Source: Muriicola sp. Z0-33
GTDB lineage: Bacteria > Bacteroidota > Bacteroidia > Flavobacteriales > Flavobacteriaceae
Length of the DNA stretch: 64,000 bases
Direction: 5' to 3'
Assembly (NCBI RefSeq): GCF_026126425.1
Contig: NZ_JAFMPW010000003.1
Span: 293,476-357,475 of the forward strand
The position numbers were made by a program, and so were the translations under genes. Shown in pieces: positions 17,274-26,329 of the stretch. The notes below the pieces were generated by a model that saw nothing but the letters and a program-made list of their open reading frames with translations, had not been told where the DNA came from and searched no databases. The first letter of the stretch is position 1; every line of letters starts with the position of its first letter.

Positions 17274-18272
17274 TTAAAGCTGTGAAAAGGCCAACTCCCG
17301 ATTGTACTTATTCCGATAAGCTTTTGGAGATAGTCCGCAATATTTTCTAAAAGTGGTTCTAAACGCTTTTTCGTCAATATAGCCCACACCGTACATTACC
17401 TCCAGAATGGTGTCCGTAGAGGATTCCAGTTTCTTTTTTGCAGCTTCAATTTTAACCCGTTGAATATATTCCAAAGGCGTATTTGCAGTGGCCTTTTTAA
17501 ACCTTCTTAAAAAACTACGCCCGTTCATGTTTACCTTTTCAGCAATTTTTGAAATGCTGAGCTTTTGCTGATAATTATTCTCTATATAATGTTGCGCTTT
17601 TTTAATGCTTTCGTCAGTATGTCCCTTTTGTCCGCTAAAGATGATGAACTCGCTCTGACTCACTCTGTCAAATTCTATTTCAGATAACTTTGAACACCAA
17701 ATTGCAACTTCCCTTCCAAAATAACGCTCAATTAAATAAAGTGTAAAATTCAGGATAGAGTATGCCCCACCACTGGAGTAAATACCATTGTCCTCACAGA
17801 TGATTTTTTCGGGCATCAGGTGCACGGCAGGATATCTTCTTTGGAATTGTTCATGGGCCGTCCAGTGTGTCGCACACGACTTCCCATTTAAGAGTCCTGT
17901 TTCTGCCAGAAGGAAAGCCCCTTTGCACAAACTGGCAATTTCCGCATCATTTTCTATTCTTTGTTTCCTGATCCATGGTACAAATTCCCTGTTATTAAAT
18001 AGCTCCTTTTCCATGTCGCCACTTAATGGTGATACTATAATCAAATCGGTATTTAGTACCTCATGAATAGTGGCAGTGGGCTGAACACTGAATAGCCCCT
18101 GGTATACTACCGGCTCTTCAGATAATCCGACAAGGTCTACTTGAAATGCAACTGTTTTCAGCTTATTCAGCCTTTTGTAATACGTATTGGCCATTTTTAA
18201 TAAATTGTAGGGAGCGATTATAGTATCTACTATACTGCTACCCGCTGGGACTAATACACTAATATGTTTCAT
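17274..18272 (-). CDS. GlxA/FtrA-type transcriptional regulator (DJ-1 plus AraC HTH)
   Basis: A 332-aa regulator. The N-terminal DJ-1/PfpI-like domain (about residues 3-190) has LCKGAFLLAETGLL, the family's modified nucleophile elbow. The C-terminal AraC/XylS double helix-turn-helix (about residues 225-325) has LSISKIAEKVNMNGRSFLRR and GYIDEKAFRTTFRKYCGLSP. The start at 18272 follows a consensus promoter. It is divergent from an ABM-domain gene, and the shared spacer holds a palindrome, so this protein probably controls that gene and itself. Confidence 0.9.
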   Translation of the reverse strand: MKHISVLVPAGSSIVDTIIAPYNLLKMANTYYKRLNKLKTVAFQVDLVGLSEEPVVYQGLFSVQPTATIHEVLNTDLIIVSPLSGDMEKELFNNREFVPWIRKQRIENDAEIASLCKGAFLLAETGLLNGKSCATHWTAHEQFQRRYPAVHLMPEKIICEDNGIYSSGGAYSILNFTLYLIERYFGREVAIWCSKLSEIEFDRVSQSEFIIFSGQKGHTDESIKKAQHYIENNYQQKLSISKIAEKVNMNGRSFLRRFKKATANTPLEYIQRVKIEAAKKKLESSTDTILEVMYGVGYIDEKAFRTTFRKYCGLSPKAYRNKYNRELAFSQL

Positions 18273-18290
18273 GAGATACCGAATTTTACA

Positions 18291-18321
18291 CAAAAATATA
18301 AAATCAAATTGTCGTAAACAA
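18291..18321 (-). promoter_or_regulatory. Promoter of the GlxA-type regulator (TTG-N20-TATTTTTG)
   Basis: On the minus strand TTG (18319-18321) and TATTTTTG (18291-18298) are 20 nt apart, an exact Bacteroidota consensus. It lies 18 nt before the chosen start. Confidence 0.7.
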
Positions 18322-18347
18322 CCCTTTAATATGTCGTATTAGACACC

Positions 18348-18377
18348 TTATTATAGGCTGATAATGACATACATTTG
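18348..18377 (+). promoter_or_regulatory. Candidate promoter of the ABM-domain gene
   Basis: TACATTTG (18370-18377) is an exact TAnnTTTG box; TTA at 18348-18350 with 19-nt spacing stands for the -33 TTG. It lies 33 nt before the ATG and its 3' half is part of a palindrome. A weak -33 box fits a promoter that needs an activator. Confidence 0.55.
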
Positions 18378-18389
18378 TAGTATACAAAT
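18373..18389. promoter_or_regulatory. Palindromic operator candidate ATTTGTA-GTA-TACAAAT
   Basis: A perfect 7-3-7 inverted repeat overlapping the -7 box of the ABM-domain gene and lying in the divergent spacer beside the regulator gene. A protein bound here would cover the transcription start, which fits repression. AraC-type proteins often use direct repeats, so another regulator is possible. Confidence 0.45.
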
Positions 18390-18410
18390 CATTATTAAAA
18401 CAAATACAAA

Positions 18411-18782
18411 ATGGAAAATCAGGAAATCACAGTAGTTTACAAATGGACAGCCAAGGCTGGAAAAGGGGAAGAACTCCGATCAATTTATCAGGATGTAGAA
18501 AAGCAAATGAAGGATACAGAACCGGGAGCACTAAAAGTTACCTGTTATTTTGATGAGGGAACTGGTGTCTTATTGGTCTATGATCTATTTAAAGATGGAG
18601 CCGCCCTGGGACAGCACCTGGGAACCACCGCAGCCGGACATTTTCCTGCATTGCTTCAAATAGCTGAACCCGGGCCATTTCTTTTTTGTGGAGATGTTCC
18701 TAACGAATTAAAACAAGCTGCACTTGGTATGGGACTAAATGCCACCTTTGCTCCTGCTGCATTTGGATTTGACAGAAGATAA
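18411..18782 (+). CDS. Antibiotic biosynthesis monooxygenase (ABM)-like domain protein
   Basis: A 123-aa cytosolic protein with a single ferredoxin-like ABM fold in the first ~95 residues (TVVYKWTAKAGKGEELRSIY; EPGALKVTCYFDEG; LLVYDLFKDGAALGQHLGT). Such dimers act as cofactor-free oxygenases or as binding proteins. The C-terminal tail (ALGMGLNATFAPAAFGFDRR in parts) is not part of the core fold. It is divergent from the GlxA-type regulator, its likely controller. Confidence 0.7.
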   Translation: MENQEITVVYKWTAKAGKGEELRSIYQDVEKQMKDTEPGALKVTCYFDEGTGVLLVYDLFKDGAALGQHLGTTAAGHFPALLQIAEPGPFLFCGDVPNELKQAALGMGLNATFAPAAFGFDRR

Positions 18783-18919
18783 ACGGTTAAAAGTTTAATT
18801 TGGGCCAGGGCTGTTTTGAATATAAATAGCCAAAACAGAATAGATTAAAGGCAGTTTGCTTATTTAAGTGTTCAAAAAAGCGGGGAATCTGTATTGCAAT
18901 AGCAGCCCGGGATTGGTCT

Positions 18920-19372
18920 CTAATCCAATGCTATTTCATAAATCCTGGATTCCTCTCCCCACGGATGATGGCCCTGTCCAATATATTTAAAATCGTATTT
19001 CTCATAGAATCCAATATGACTGGTGCACAGGTATACATATTTAAATCCTGATGCTCTGGCATCGGCCTTTGCTTTTTCTATTAAGAGAGATCCATATTCA
19101 TTTCCTCTTTGCTCCTCCTCAATGAATAGGGCACAAATCCATGGATACAGGTCTCCTCTGCTTATAAAATCGTTGGTTATAAGGCCGGCACACCCAATTA
19201 AATTGCCGTCTTTTTCAAGTAAATACCATTGTGGTAATACATTCTTTGCGGTTATACTATGGGCAATGCAATCCTCATAAATAACTGGCAATACACTTGG
19301 CCAGCTTTTTTGAAAATAAGCAATCGCCTTATCCTTATAATGCGAATGTTCTCTTACAGAAATGATCTTCAT
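18920..19372 (-). CDS. GNAT family N-acetyltransferase
   Basis: A 150-aa single-domain GNAT. The acetyl-CoA motif A is visible as ALFIEEEQRGNEYGSLLIEKA, and the C-terminal GFYEKYDFKYIGQGHHPWG is typical of the family. Substrate is unknown. It converges with the ABM-domain gene; the spacer holds a weak GC-poor inverted repeat only. Confidence 0.85.
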   Translation of the reverse strand: MKIISVREHSHYKDKAIAYFQKSWPSVLPVIYEDCIAHSITAKNVLPQWYLLEKDGNLIGCAGLITNDFISRGDLYPWICALFIEEEQRGNEYGSLLIEKAKADARASGFKYVYLCTSHIGFYEKYDFKYIGQGHHPWGEESRIYEIALD

Positions 19373-19778
19373 TTTCTTCTTGCACAGTCATGTTGTTATT
19401 ATTCCTGTTTATCCCTTAGACAGGTTAGCGCTAAAATATATAAAAGAAAGTACGTGTCTAAATTGGATTTGAATTCCTGATCAGAAAAATTGATATGATG
19501 CCCCTTTCGGCCTTTTTCCCGGGTTATTTCGTTTTTTACTCATAAATGATATTCTGCAACCCATGTTTTGGGCTATTATCTTCCATTTGATCATTCATAT
19601 GATGTGCTGTAATGGTATCACTTGAGTTGAGCAGTAGTATTGCCCAGCATTGCCCTAAGATAGTAAATACAGAAATGTACAGCAATGACTTGCTGCTATC
19701 GTTATGTTAAAGACTGAGCCTATATTTAAATCGGGTTTCTTAAATTTAAATTACCTTAACTGATATTTAGCTCTGATA
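19373..19778. other. 406-nt spacer without a supported gene
   Basis: Lies between the divergent GNAT gene and the GH63-like gene. On the minus strand a 57-codon open stretch (19536-19706) lacks ATG except near its end; from a TTG at 19685 it would give a 49-aa peptide with one hydrophobic segment. I do not consider it established. No exact TAnnTTTG promoter was seen for the GH63-like gene. Confidence 0.4.
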
Positions 19779-21806
19779 ATGGACATTAAAAACACAATAG
19801 TTGCTCTTTTGATTATGCTATGCCTTGGCTGTAAACAAGATACTTCAAAAAATGAAGGGGCTACAATAAAAACGAACTATCTGGAGGCCTACAACAGCGT
19901 ACTCAACTTTGAGGGAACACCAAAAAGCAAGTCGGACAGAAATATGCTTATGTTTTCGGATCAGGGGGCCTGGTTTGCCTATAGCCATCCGGATAGCACG
20001 GCTGCTTATGGAGGTTTTTCCGGGCCTTTCCTTATGACACAGGAAAATGGTGTGTGGATTAGCCGCTGTCTGGCTGCTTTACAAATAACAGATGATGCAG
20101 GGAATGCCATTATGGACTGGCAGAAAGATATCACATATCAAAACAGTGATGCAGGTAAATTAAGGCAGACCTTCAAAAATTCTAGTTTAAAAATAGATCA
20201 GGAACTGGTATTTATGTCGGGGCATACCGCCCTTGCACGGACTACAATTACCAATCTATCCGGGGCCGATATGAATATAAATTCCTCGGTGGCGGGAAAT
20301 CTCTTTGATGTGGGCATTCAGATTTCGAATGAAAATAATTATGTGAAGTTCACTTCCCAAAAAAGCGATGCCATTGGATATGTTCAAATCGTGGATGAAG
20401 CAGGCGAGCTCAGTTTGGAAGGTACTTCATCTTATAAAATAAATCTGGCTGCTTATTCCTTACAAGCAGGCGCATCTAAGGAGGTTATCATTGCTCAAAC
20501 TTTTATTTTCCCCGAATACTCATGGACCGAAGAGCAGAAAAAGATTCAAAATGTCCAATATGATACGGTTCTAAATGTCGTTCAAAATAAGAAAGAAGAT
20601 GAGCTAAAAGTTTTGATAGAAAACAGAAAAGGTAATTTCGGAGATGATAAGTACGCTACCGTATTGGCCAAGGCACATCTTACTTTACAAAATAACTGGC
20701 GCATTCCTGCCGGGGAGTTAAAACATCAGGGCCTGTTTCCAAGCTACCAATACGAATGGTTTCACGGGTTTTGGAGCTGGGATTCCTGGAAACATGCAGT
20801 TGGACTGTCTTATTACAACACTGCTTTGGCCAAGGATCAGATGCGCGCCATGTTTGATTATCAAAGTGAAGACGGATTTATTGTTGATTGTATATACAGA
20901 GACACTACCATTGAAGCGCATAATTACAGGGATACAAAACCGCCACTTTCTGCCTGGGCCGTTGCCAGAATTATTGAGAAAGATCCGGATATGGCATTTT
21001 TAGAGGAGATGTATCCCAAATTGAAAAAATACCACGGCTGGTGGTACAATAAAAGAGACCACGACCAGGATGGACTATGCGAATTTGGCTCTACTGACGG
21101 TACGGTATTGGCCGCAAAATGGGAAAGTGGGATGGACAATGCCATCCGGTTTGATGCCTCGAAAATACTCAGGAATTCTGAAGGGGCGTACTCCCTGGAC
21201 CAGGAAAGTGTGGATCTCAATGCCTACCTATACGCCGAAAAATTGTTCCTTTCATTTTTGGCAGAAAAACTGGAGCAAACTGAAGATGCCCATACATTTA
21301 AGGAGGAGGCTGTAGTTTTAAAAAAACGTATCCAGGAGCAGTTTTACGATGAGGAAGACGGCTGGTTTTACGATACCAATCTGGACGGTACTAGGTTTAT
21401 AAAGGGAGCAGGCAGTGAGGGCTGGACAGCCCTATGGGCACGGGCAGCCACCCAGGAGCAGGCAGAGGCGGTTAAAGATAAAATGATGGACCCTGAAAAG
21501 TTCTATACCAAAGTTCCATTTCAAACCATGTCCAAAGACCATCCAAAATTTGATCCGCTCAATGGGTATTGGCGCGGGCCCAATTGGTTAGACCAGGCCT
21601 ATTTTGGGGTAAAAGGCCTTCGCAATTACGGTTTTGATCAGGATGCAGACCAAGCCACCATTCAAATTATAGCTGGCGCCAAAGGTATATTGGGCAAAGG
21701 AAGTTCTATTCGGGAAAATTACCATCCGCTTAGCGGGGAAGGATTATATGCCAAAAATTTTAGCTGGAGCGCTGCACATTTAATAATGTTATTGATGGAA
21801 GAGTAA
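19779..21806 (+). CDS. GH63-like (alpha/alpha)6 glycoside hydrolase, lipoprotein
   Basis: A 675-aa exported glycosidase anchored by a lipobox (LCLGC, Cys18). Residues about 40-280 form a beta-rich N-terminal domain; residues about 290-675 form the (alpha/alpha)6 barrel of the GH63/GH37 clan. Signature segments are WFHGFWSWDSWKHAVG (with the likely catalytic Asp), SEGWTALWARA, NGYWRGPNWLDQAYFG and ENYHPLSGEG (a likely catalytic-base Glu). Homologs act on alpha-glucosides; trehalase-like activity cannot be excluded. It is alone on the plus strand with no SusC/SusD pair, so it is not in a typical polysaccharide utilization locus. Confidence 0.85.
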   Translation: MDIKNTIVALLIMLCLGCKQDTSKNEGATIKTNYLEAYNSVLNFEGTPKSKSDRNMLMFSDQGAWFAYSHPDSTAAYGGFSGPFLMTQENGVWISRCLAALQITDDAGNAIMDWQKDITYQNSDAGKLRQTFKNSSLKIDQELVFMSGHTALARTTITNLSGADMNINSSVAGNLFDVGIQISNENNYVKFTSQKSDAIGYVQIVDEAGELSLEGTSSYKINLAAYSLQAGASKEVIIAQTFIFPEYSWTEEQKKIQNVQYDTVLNVVQNKKEDELKVLIENRKGNFGDDKYATVLAKAHLTLQNNWRIPAGELKHQGLFPSYQYEWFHGFWSWDSWKHAVGLSYYNTALAKDQMRAMFDYQSEDGFIVDCIYRDTTIEAHNYRDTKPPLSAWAVARIIEKDPDMAFLEEMYPKLKKYHGWWYNKRDHDQDGLCEFGSTDGTVLAAKWESGMDNAIRFDASKILRNSEGAYSLDQESVDLNAYLYAEKLFLSFLAEKLEQTEDAHTFKEEAVVLKKRIQEQFYDEEDGWFYDTNLDGTRFIKGAGSEGWTALWARAATQEQAEAVKDKMMDPEKFYTKVPFQTMSKDHPKFDPLNGYWRGPNWLDQAYFGVKGLRNYGFDQDADQATIQIIAGAKGILGKGSSIRENYHPLSGEGLYAKNFSWSAAHLIMLLMEE

Positions 21807-21821
21807 TATTGCTAACGCCAG

Positions 21822-21853
21822 GGGTTAAAATAGCATTGCCAGATTATTAACCC
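21822..21853. terminator. Possible bidirectional terminator between convergent genes
   Basis: GGGTTAA (21822-21828) and TTAACCC (21847-21853) form a 7-bp perfect inverted repeat with an 18-nt loop between the convergent GH63-like and amidohydrolase genes, followed by ATGTTTTATT. The stem is short, so support is moderate. Confidence 0.35.
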
Positions 21854-21858
21854 ATGTT

Positions 21859-22821
21859 TTATTGACCTTTGTGTTTTTTTATCTCCTCATCAGGTAACCT
21901 CAAGAATTTTGCAGCATTGTTATAGAAGATATTTTCTTTTTGCTGGAGCGTTAGAAAATTGGCCGAGTTGACAGTTGCAACAGCTATGTCTATTGTTTCT
22001 GGCCAAACCATTTGATCTGTCCCAAACATGATCCTATCTCCAAAACCAGCTTGGATAAGAGATTTAATGTAACTGTTAAACTCTTCCTGGGGTAAAATCC
22101 AGTTAACTACTGCAATATCCACATATACCTCCGGATGGGCATACATTAAGGCTTTTACGTCATCGGTATATGGCCAACCGCCATGCATGATGTACACCCT
22201 TAATTTAGGATACTTCACCATCACATTTTCTAGTTGTAACGGACTGGCATTATACGTTCGCATTCCCCCGAGCATTTCGGGCATCAAATGAAAGCCATAA
22301 TTGGGCCCGCCGGGAAAAATATGAAATCCTACAGGAATATCTAATTCCTGTGCCAATTCAAAATATGGCATCACAGCTGGGTCATCGGCCAGAATACCAT
22401 TATAAAAAGGGGCCATTTCTGCAATGAGCTGCAGGCCACCATTACTGTATTGCTTTCTTAATGAGTCTATTGCCTTATTTGCGCTGCCAATCAAAATACT
22501 TTCAGGGGCATCATCGAGCCACGACTCACCATTGGTAACCACAGCCTTCACAATGTTGTACTTATGGAATCTTTCTAAGGATTTTTCTTTATGCTCCATG
22601 GCAGAATTTACTCCTTCAAAAGTGTCTCCTCTTAGTGTTGGTGGATGCGTCATACCAAACATCGGATACCCTTCATTATAGGCATGCAAATGCATATCGA
22701 TAATCGGGCCTGTATAGGTTTCATTATTGGCCTTGGCAGGTGGTATGTTGTCCTTGGCCTGATAATTACATGAAATTGACAATAAAAAAATTACAATAAA
22801 AGTAGAAATTTTTGTTTTCAT
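21859..22821 (-). CDS. Amidohydrolase-2 family lipoprotein
   Basis: A 320-aa exported metal-dependent hydrolase of the amidohydrolase_2 (PF04909) type. A lipobox LLSISC precedes the mature part, where IIDMHLHAYNE supplies the HxH metal ligands; VGFHIFPGG and VYIMHGGWP give further histidines and MFGTDQM the Asp. The family includes decarboxylases and lactonases on aromatic or sugar acids. The start at 22821 puts the signal peptide first. It converges with the GH63-like gene. Confidence 0.87.
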   Translation of the reverse strand: MKTKISTFIVIFLLSISCNYQAKDNIPPAKANNETYTGPIIDMHLHAYNEGYPMFGMTHPPTLRGDTFEGVNSAMEHKEKSLERFHKYNIVKAVVTNGESWLDDAPESILIGSANKAIDSLRKQYSNGGLQLIAEMAPFYNGILADDPAVMPYFELAQELDIPVGFHIFPGGPNYGFHLMPEMLGGMRTYNASPLQLENVMVKYPKLRVYIMHGGWPYTDDVKALMYAHPEVYVDIAVVNWILPQEEFNSYIKSLIQAGFGDRIMFGTDQMVWPETIDIAVATVNSANFLTLQQKENIFYNNAAKFLRLPDEEIKKHKGQ

Positions 22822-23143
22822 AATTTTCCTTTTAATCCTCGGTAGTAAGTGAAACAATTTAAATCTGTTCAGGGGAAGAATTCCTAAATTACAAATTTCA
22901 AATTACAAAATTTACCGAAGATGTGGTTGCTGGTCTACGTAACAACTTCGTTAAATTAGATTGTACTTTAGAAATAATTCCGAGCTGTAATACTTTAAGA
23001 ATGATACCCCAGTGTGTTCTCCATTTTCATTGTTTTTTGTAATATCCTGATGACCAAGGTGGCGCAAGTGTAATGTTATAAGCAGGACCAAAAGTATTTA
23101 TGTACCTCCGCGCTTTTAAACCGCTATGGTCATAACCTCAATT
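22822..23143. other. 322-nt spacer without a supported gene
   Basis: Both flanking genes are on the minus strand. The stretch is AT-rich with an imperfect tandem of AAATTACAAATTTC-like units (about 22888-22915). I see no coding frame, promoter consensus or terminator. Confidence 0.4.
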
Positions 23144-24358
23144 TTACCTTTGGCCTAACGGTATTTCGAGTTTTATACCAGTTTGAAGATCAGGGGCATT
23201 GTTAACCAGGAGGTCTTCTTTCATATATAAGCAAACTTTCCAGCCAGGTCTGGCATAGGTGTACACAATGGTCCATTCTGAAAGATGCTCATAAAGCTTT
23301 TCAACCCCGCTTTGCCACCACCTTATGTTCTGCCAATCGCCTGATATATAAGTGTAATCAGACTCTTTTCTTTTGTTATAAGGAGTCTGCAATTGGTAAT
23401 TCACCCCTATGGCATGATAATTCCCTTTTTTGGTATATCGGGTATACTCCAGCATGGTTTCCTGACTTAATAATAGCGAACTACTTCCTAATTGCACCAC
23501 GGAATCAAAATTGAATACGTTTTTCCGTAAGGCCCCTATTCCAAAGGCGACATTAAAGAAATCATCCTCTCCAATTTCCCACATTTTTAAAATATTCCCG
23601 GAAAGCCCCAGGTCTACAGAAGAATTAAACCTTGAAGTGTTTACCCCCATATGGGAGCCAAAATTTACATAAACACCTTTGGCATCATTATTAAAAAGCT
23701 TGGGGTGGTAGTAATGGTTAAATTCTATACCAGCTATAAAAAAATCCCCGGCATCAAAGTTTAACTTCCGGCCATTTCTATCTGTATACTCTATATTCGC
23801 CTGGTTGGTGCCAAGGAATTTCCTGGAAAACGAATCTTCCCCGCCGGCTATATTGCTATGAAACCATTCTAAAAAATCATCATTGGTAAAAACTGAAAAA
23901 GGTAAATTCCCTTTTGTAATCAGATAACTTCGTACTGCTATTCCCAATTCATGATTGGGTGCTATTCTATGATTAAATTCCAGTCGGAAACCTTTGATAA
24001 CGGCATCCACTGCGATGCTTATAGAATCGTTTGGGATAGTTGTGATATCAAACTCCCGATCATACCACTCTCTGGGTCTCAACAGCTCTTGTGTCTCCTC
24101 ATCCCGGGGTACATATCCCTTAACAAAAGGATGAAAGTTATTTCCGCTCTCATAAGTAAATGATAGGGTGGCATGAGGCGTGGTCTCTTTCTTAAAATTC
24201 TGATTAATCCGTGCGCTTAATATTCCAAAATGGTGGGTGGTAAGCATGCTGGGTTTATCGATACCATTCTTATACACCCTTTTAATACTGTCTTGCTGCT
24301 GGGAATTTCCCAATAAACTAATGAGTAAAAAAAGTACTATCAAGATGTGGTTTTTCAT
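23144..24358 (-). CDS. Putative outer-membrane beta-barrel protein of unknown function
   Basis: I do not recognise a named family. The 404-aa product has a signal peptide (about residues 1-19, ending LGNSQ) and alternating hydrophobic/polar strands rich in aromatic residues (GFRLEFNHRIAPNHELGIAVRS in parts; GVYVNFGSHMGVN; NVAFGIGALRKNVF; WTIVYTYARPGWKVCLYM), ending in a strand LQTGIKLEIPLGQR. The pattern suggests a 12- to 16-stranded outer-membrane barrel. No plug domain, TonB box or neighbour hints at a substrate. Confidence 0.6.
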   Translation of the reverse strand: MKNHILIVLFLLISLLGNSQQQDSIKRVYKNGIDKPSMLTTHHFGILSARINQNFKKETTPHATLSFTYESGNNFHPFVKGYVPRDEETQELLRPREWYDREFDITTIPNDSISIAVDAVIKGFRLEFNHRIAPNHELGIAVRSYLITKGNLPFSVFTNDDFLEWFHSNIAGGEDSFSRKFLGTNQANIEYTDRNGRKLNFDAGDFFIAGIEFNHYYHPKLFNNDAKGVYVNFGSHMGVNTSRFNSSVDLGLSGNILKMWEIGEDDFFNVAFGIGALRKNVFNFDSVVQLGSSSLLLSQETMLEYTRYTKKGNYHAIGVNYQLQTPYNKRKESDYTYISGDWQNIRWWQSGVEKLYEHLSEWTIVYTYARPGWKVCLYMKEDLLVNNAPDLQTGIKLEIPLGQR

Positions 24359-24460
24359 CTTAAAATTGCCCTAATTAAGTGTTTGATCATAAACCAATAT
24401 AGATTATGCCCAATATATTAATTTTCGCTAGCAGGAATTGTATCGGCGCTAACTATACCC

Positions 24461-25300
24461 CTACTCAAACCTAAAACTTTTTTCGCATACAATTCTAAAC
24501 CCAATAGAAAATCCCCACAACCGAGGTTGATGTGTCCTTCTGTGGAATGACCTTGCATTGTCCGCTCCAAAATACCAACTACCCCCTCGTATTATTTTCT
24601 CTTTTCCATTTATCGGACCTTTTGGATCGGTTACCTCTTTATCTGGATAAATGCCATACCAGTCGCTAACCCATTCCCATACGTTCCCATGCATATCATA
24701 TAAACCCCATTGATTTGGTGCATAACTTCCAACCTGCTCAGGATGTGTTGAAGCTATACCTGAAATTGCATATTCAGAAGGTACTTTGGCATTGAAATTT
24801 GCCAGGTTGTCATTGAGCTTTGATCCAAAAGAAAATGCAGTAGTTGTTCCTGCGCGGCAGGCATATTCCCATTCTGCTTCAGTAGGGAGCCGAAATTGAT
24901 ATTCACCAGATAGTTTGTTCAACTTACCCAGAAATCTTTCGACATCAAAATAGGAGACATTTACCACCGGGTAATCTGGATGTACTCCCCTGAATGGAGA
25001 AGGTTTTTCGGGGTGAAGTTCCTTATCCCCCATAATTCTCTGCCATTGATCCTGGGTAACTTCTGTTTTTCCCAACCAAAAATCTGTCGAAATAATTACT
25101 TTATGTTTTGGTCCGGGATTTGTAGTGCCATTCTCCTGGTTATTCCCCATATTAAAACTCCCTTTTTGAACAAGAATAAACTCCATGTCTAAAATGGGCT
25201 CTTTTAATGTAGTGGCAGGTCTTTTTTGGCAACCGATAATATTTAGAACAAGTGCAAGAGCCAATAATATAGCACCCCTGTTAATTACTGTTTTTATCAT
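24461..25300 (-). CDS. SUMF1/FGE-sulfatase-domain lipoprotein lacking the catalytic cysteines
   Basis: A 279-aa lipoprotein (LNIIGC, Cys24) with a formylglycine-generating-enzyme-like C-type-lectin fold: FNMGNNQENG, RLPTEAEWEYACRAG, GLYDMHGNVWEWVSDW, IIRGGSW and GFSIGFRIV. In true sulfatase-activating enzymes two cysteines follow the RGGS segment; here it reads RGGSWYFGADNARSFHRR with none. It is therefore probably not a formylglycine generator but a related structural or redox-independent protein. No sulfatase gene is near. Confidence 0.88.
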   Translation of the reverse strand: MIKTVINRGAILLALALVLNIIGCQKRPATTLKEPILDMEFILVQKGSFNMGNNQENGTTNPGPKHKVIISTDFWLGKTEVTQDQWQRIMGDKELHPEKPSPFRGVHPDYPVVNVSYFDVERFLGKLNKLSGEYQFRLPTEAEWEYACRAGTTTAFSFGSKLNDNLANFNAKVPSEYAISGIASTHPEQVGSYAPNQWGLYDMHGNVWEWVSDWYGIYPDKEVTDPKGPINGKEKIIRGGSWYFGADNARSFHRRTHQPRLWGFSIGFRIVCEKSFRFE

Positions 25301-25488
25301 TTTAGTTGTAAAACTATACCATACAAAAAGCAGAACTCAAACAACTCCCTGAGGTTTTAGTTTGATAATCTAAGAACATTTGGAACAGAGATGGGCCTAT
25401 TGTTACCAAGATAGTTAATTATAGCGCTTTTTAATACGGAATTCGGGCTGCAATTAATAAATCAGAAGACTGTTCGATATTATTTATA

Positions 25489-26316
25489 CTAATCGGTTAT
25501 GATTGCTACAATACGCAAAGGCGCACCACTACCCCCTTTAATTTTCATGGGTAGTGCTATTATTTCAAATCCGCTTAAGGGTAATTTATCCAAATTGGTA
25601 AGGTTTTCAAAAGCCGGAATATTGTGTTCCAGCAGTTTAACATGGCTTTCGAAGTAGGTAGACTGGCCATAATCTATGCTAGGGGTATCTATACCGATAG
25701 CATTAATATTGCGTTGAGCTACCAGCCAATCGGCTGCCTCCGGTGATAGGCCAGGGAAATGCAGCTTTTCTATGGCACTTTCTCCGCGTTCATTAGTTCC
25801 CAGGTATTTGATCTTATCCGGATAGTACTCTGAAAATCCTGTTTGTAATAAAACAATGCTTCCTTCAGGAATCTCGTGACCTGCTTTTTCCTCCCATGAG
25901 ATAAAATCCTGAATACTAATCAGGTAATCCGGATTGCTTTTTGCCTTTGAAGAAACGTCTATTTTTATGGCACTACCGATTAATTTTTCGAGGGGTATTT
26001 CATCTACAGTTTGTCCTTTTTCCGCAAAGTGTATTGGAGCATCTAAATGAGTACCTCCGTGTTCTGCAGTACTGAAATTATTGGCAGAGTAATAATAACC
26101 CTTATCTGTCGGGCCTTTAAAAACAGTATCTAGTTTAAATTCCTGCGCCGTTACCCAATATATGGTCTTATCCGAATAGGCATGGGACAAATCTACTATC
26201 TTCTCCGTGGGCACCTCAGAAATATCCGCACCACTTCCACTATTATCTACAGCATTTCTGGTCTCACACCCAGCAATAACTACAAACAGTAATATGGAAT
26301 AAAGCAGTTTTTTCAT
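25489..26316 (-). CDS. Cyclase family lipoprotein (kynurenine formamidase-like)
   Basis: A 275-aa exported metal-dependent hydrolase of the cyclase family (PF04199). Lipobox VIAGC (Cys17). The signature HGGTHLDAPIH is at 86-96 and carries the metal ligands; IVLLQTGFSEYY and GIDTPSIDYG are further family motifs. Members hydrolyse amides or lactones such as N-formylkynurenine or isatin. It follows the amidase gene by 13 nt, implying co-transcription and linked substrates. A second, non-exported member lies at 61463-62155. Confidence 0.9.
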   Translation of the reverse strand: MKKLLYSILLFVVIAGCETRNAVDNSGSGADISEVPTEKIVDLSHAYSDKTIYWVTAQEFKLDTVFKGPTDKGYYYSANNFSTAEHGGTHLDAPIHFAEKGQTVDEIPLEKLIGSAIKIDVSSKAKSNPDYLISIQDFISWEEKAGHEIPEGSIVLLQTGFSEYYPDKIKYLGTNERGESAIEKLHFPGLSPEAADWLVAQRNINAIGIDTPSIDYGQSTYFESHVKLLEHNIPAFENLTNLDKLPLSGFEIIALPMKIKGGSGAPLRIVAIITD

Positions 26317-26329
26317 TTTTTATATTTTT

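Noticed and set aside
16228..18272. CPBP protease plus regulator as a bacteriocin-maturation or defence unit
   Set aside because: No small peptide gene, ABC exporter or toxin is adjacent and the two genes have separate spacing; orphan CPBP genes are common.
18811..18838. CTGTTTTG-N12-CAAAACAG inverted repeat between convergent genes
   Set aside because: The stem is GC-poor with a 12-nt loop and no T-run on either side, so I do not call a terminator.
19779..22821. GH63-like and amidohydrolase genes as a polysaccharide utilization locus
   Set aside because: The genes converge and no SusC/SusD pair, sulfatase or sensor regulator is present. The same applies to the GH16 gene at 57842.
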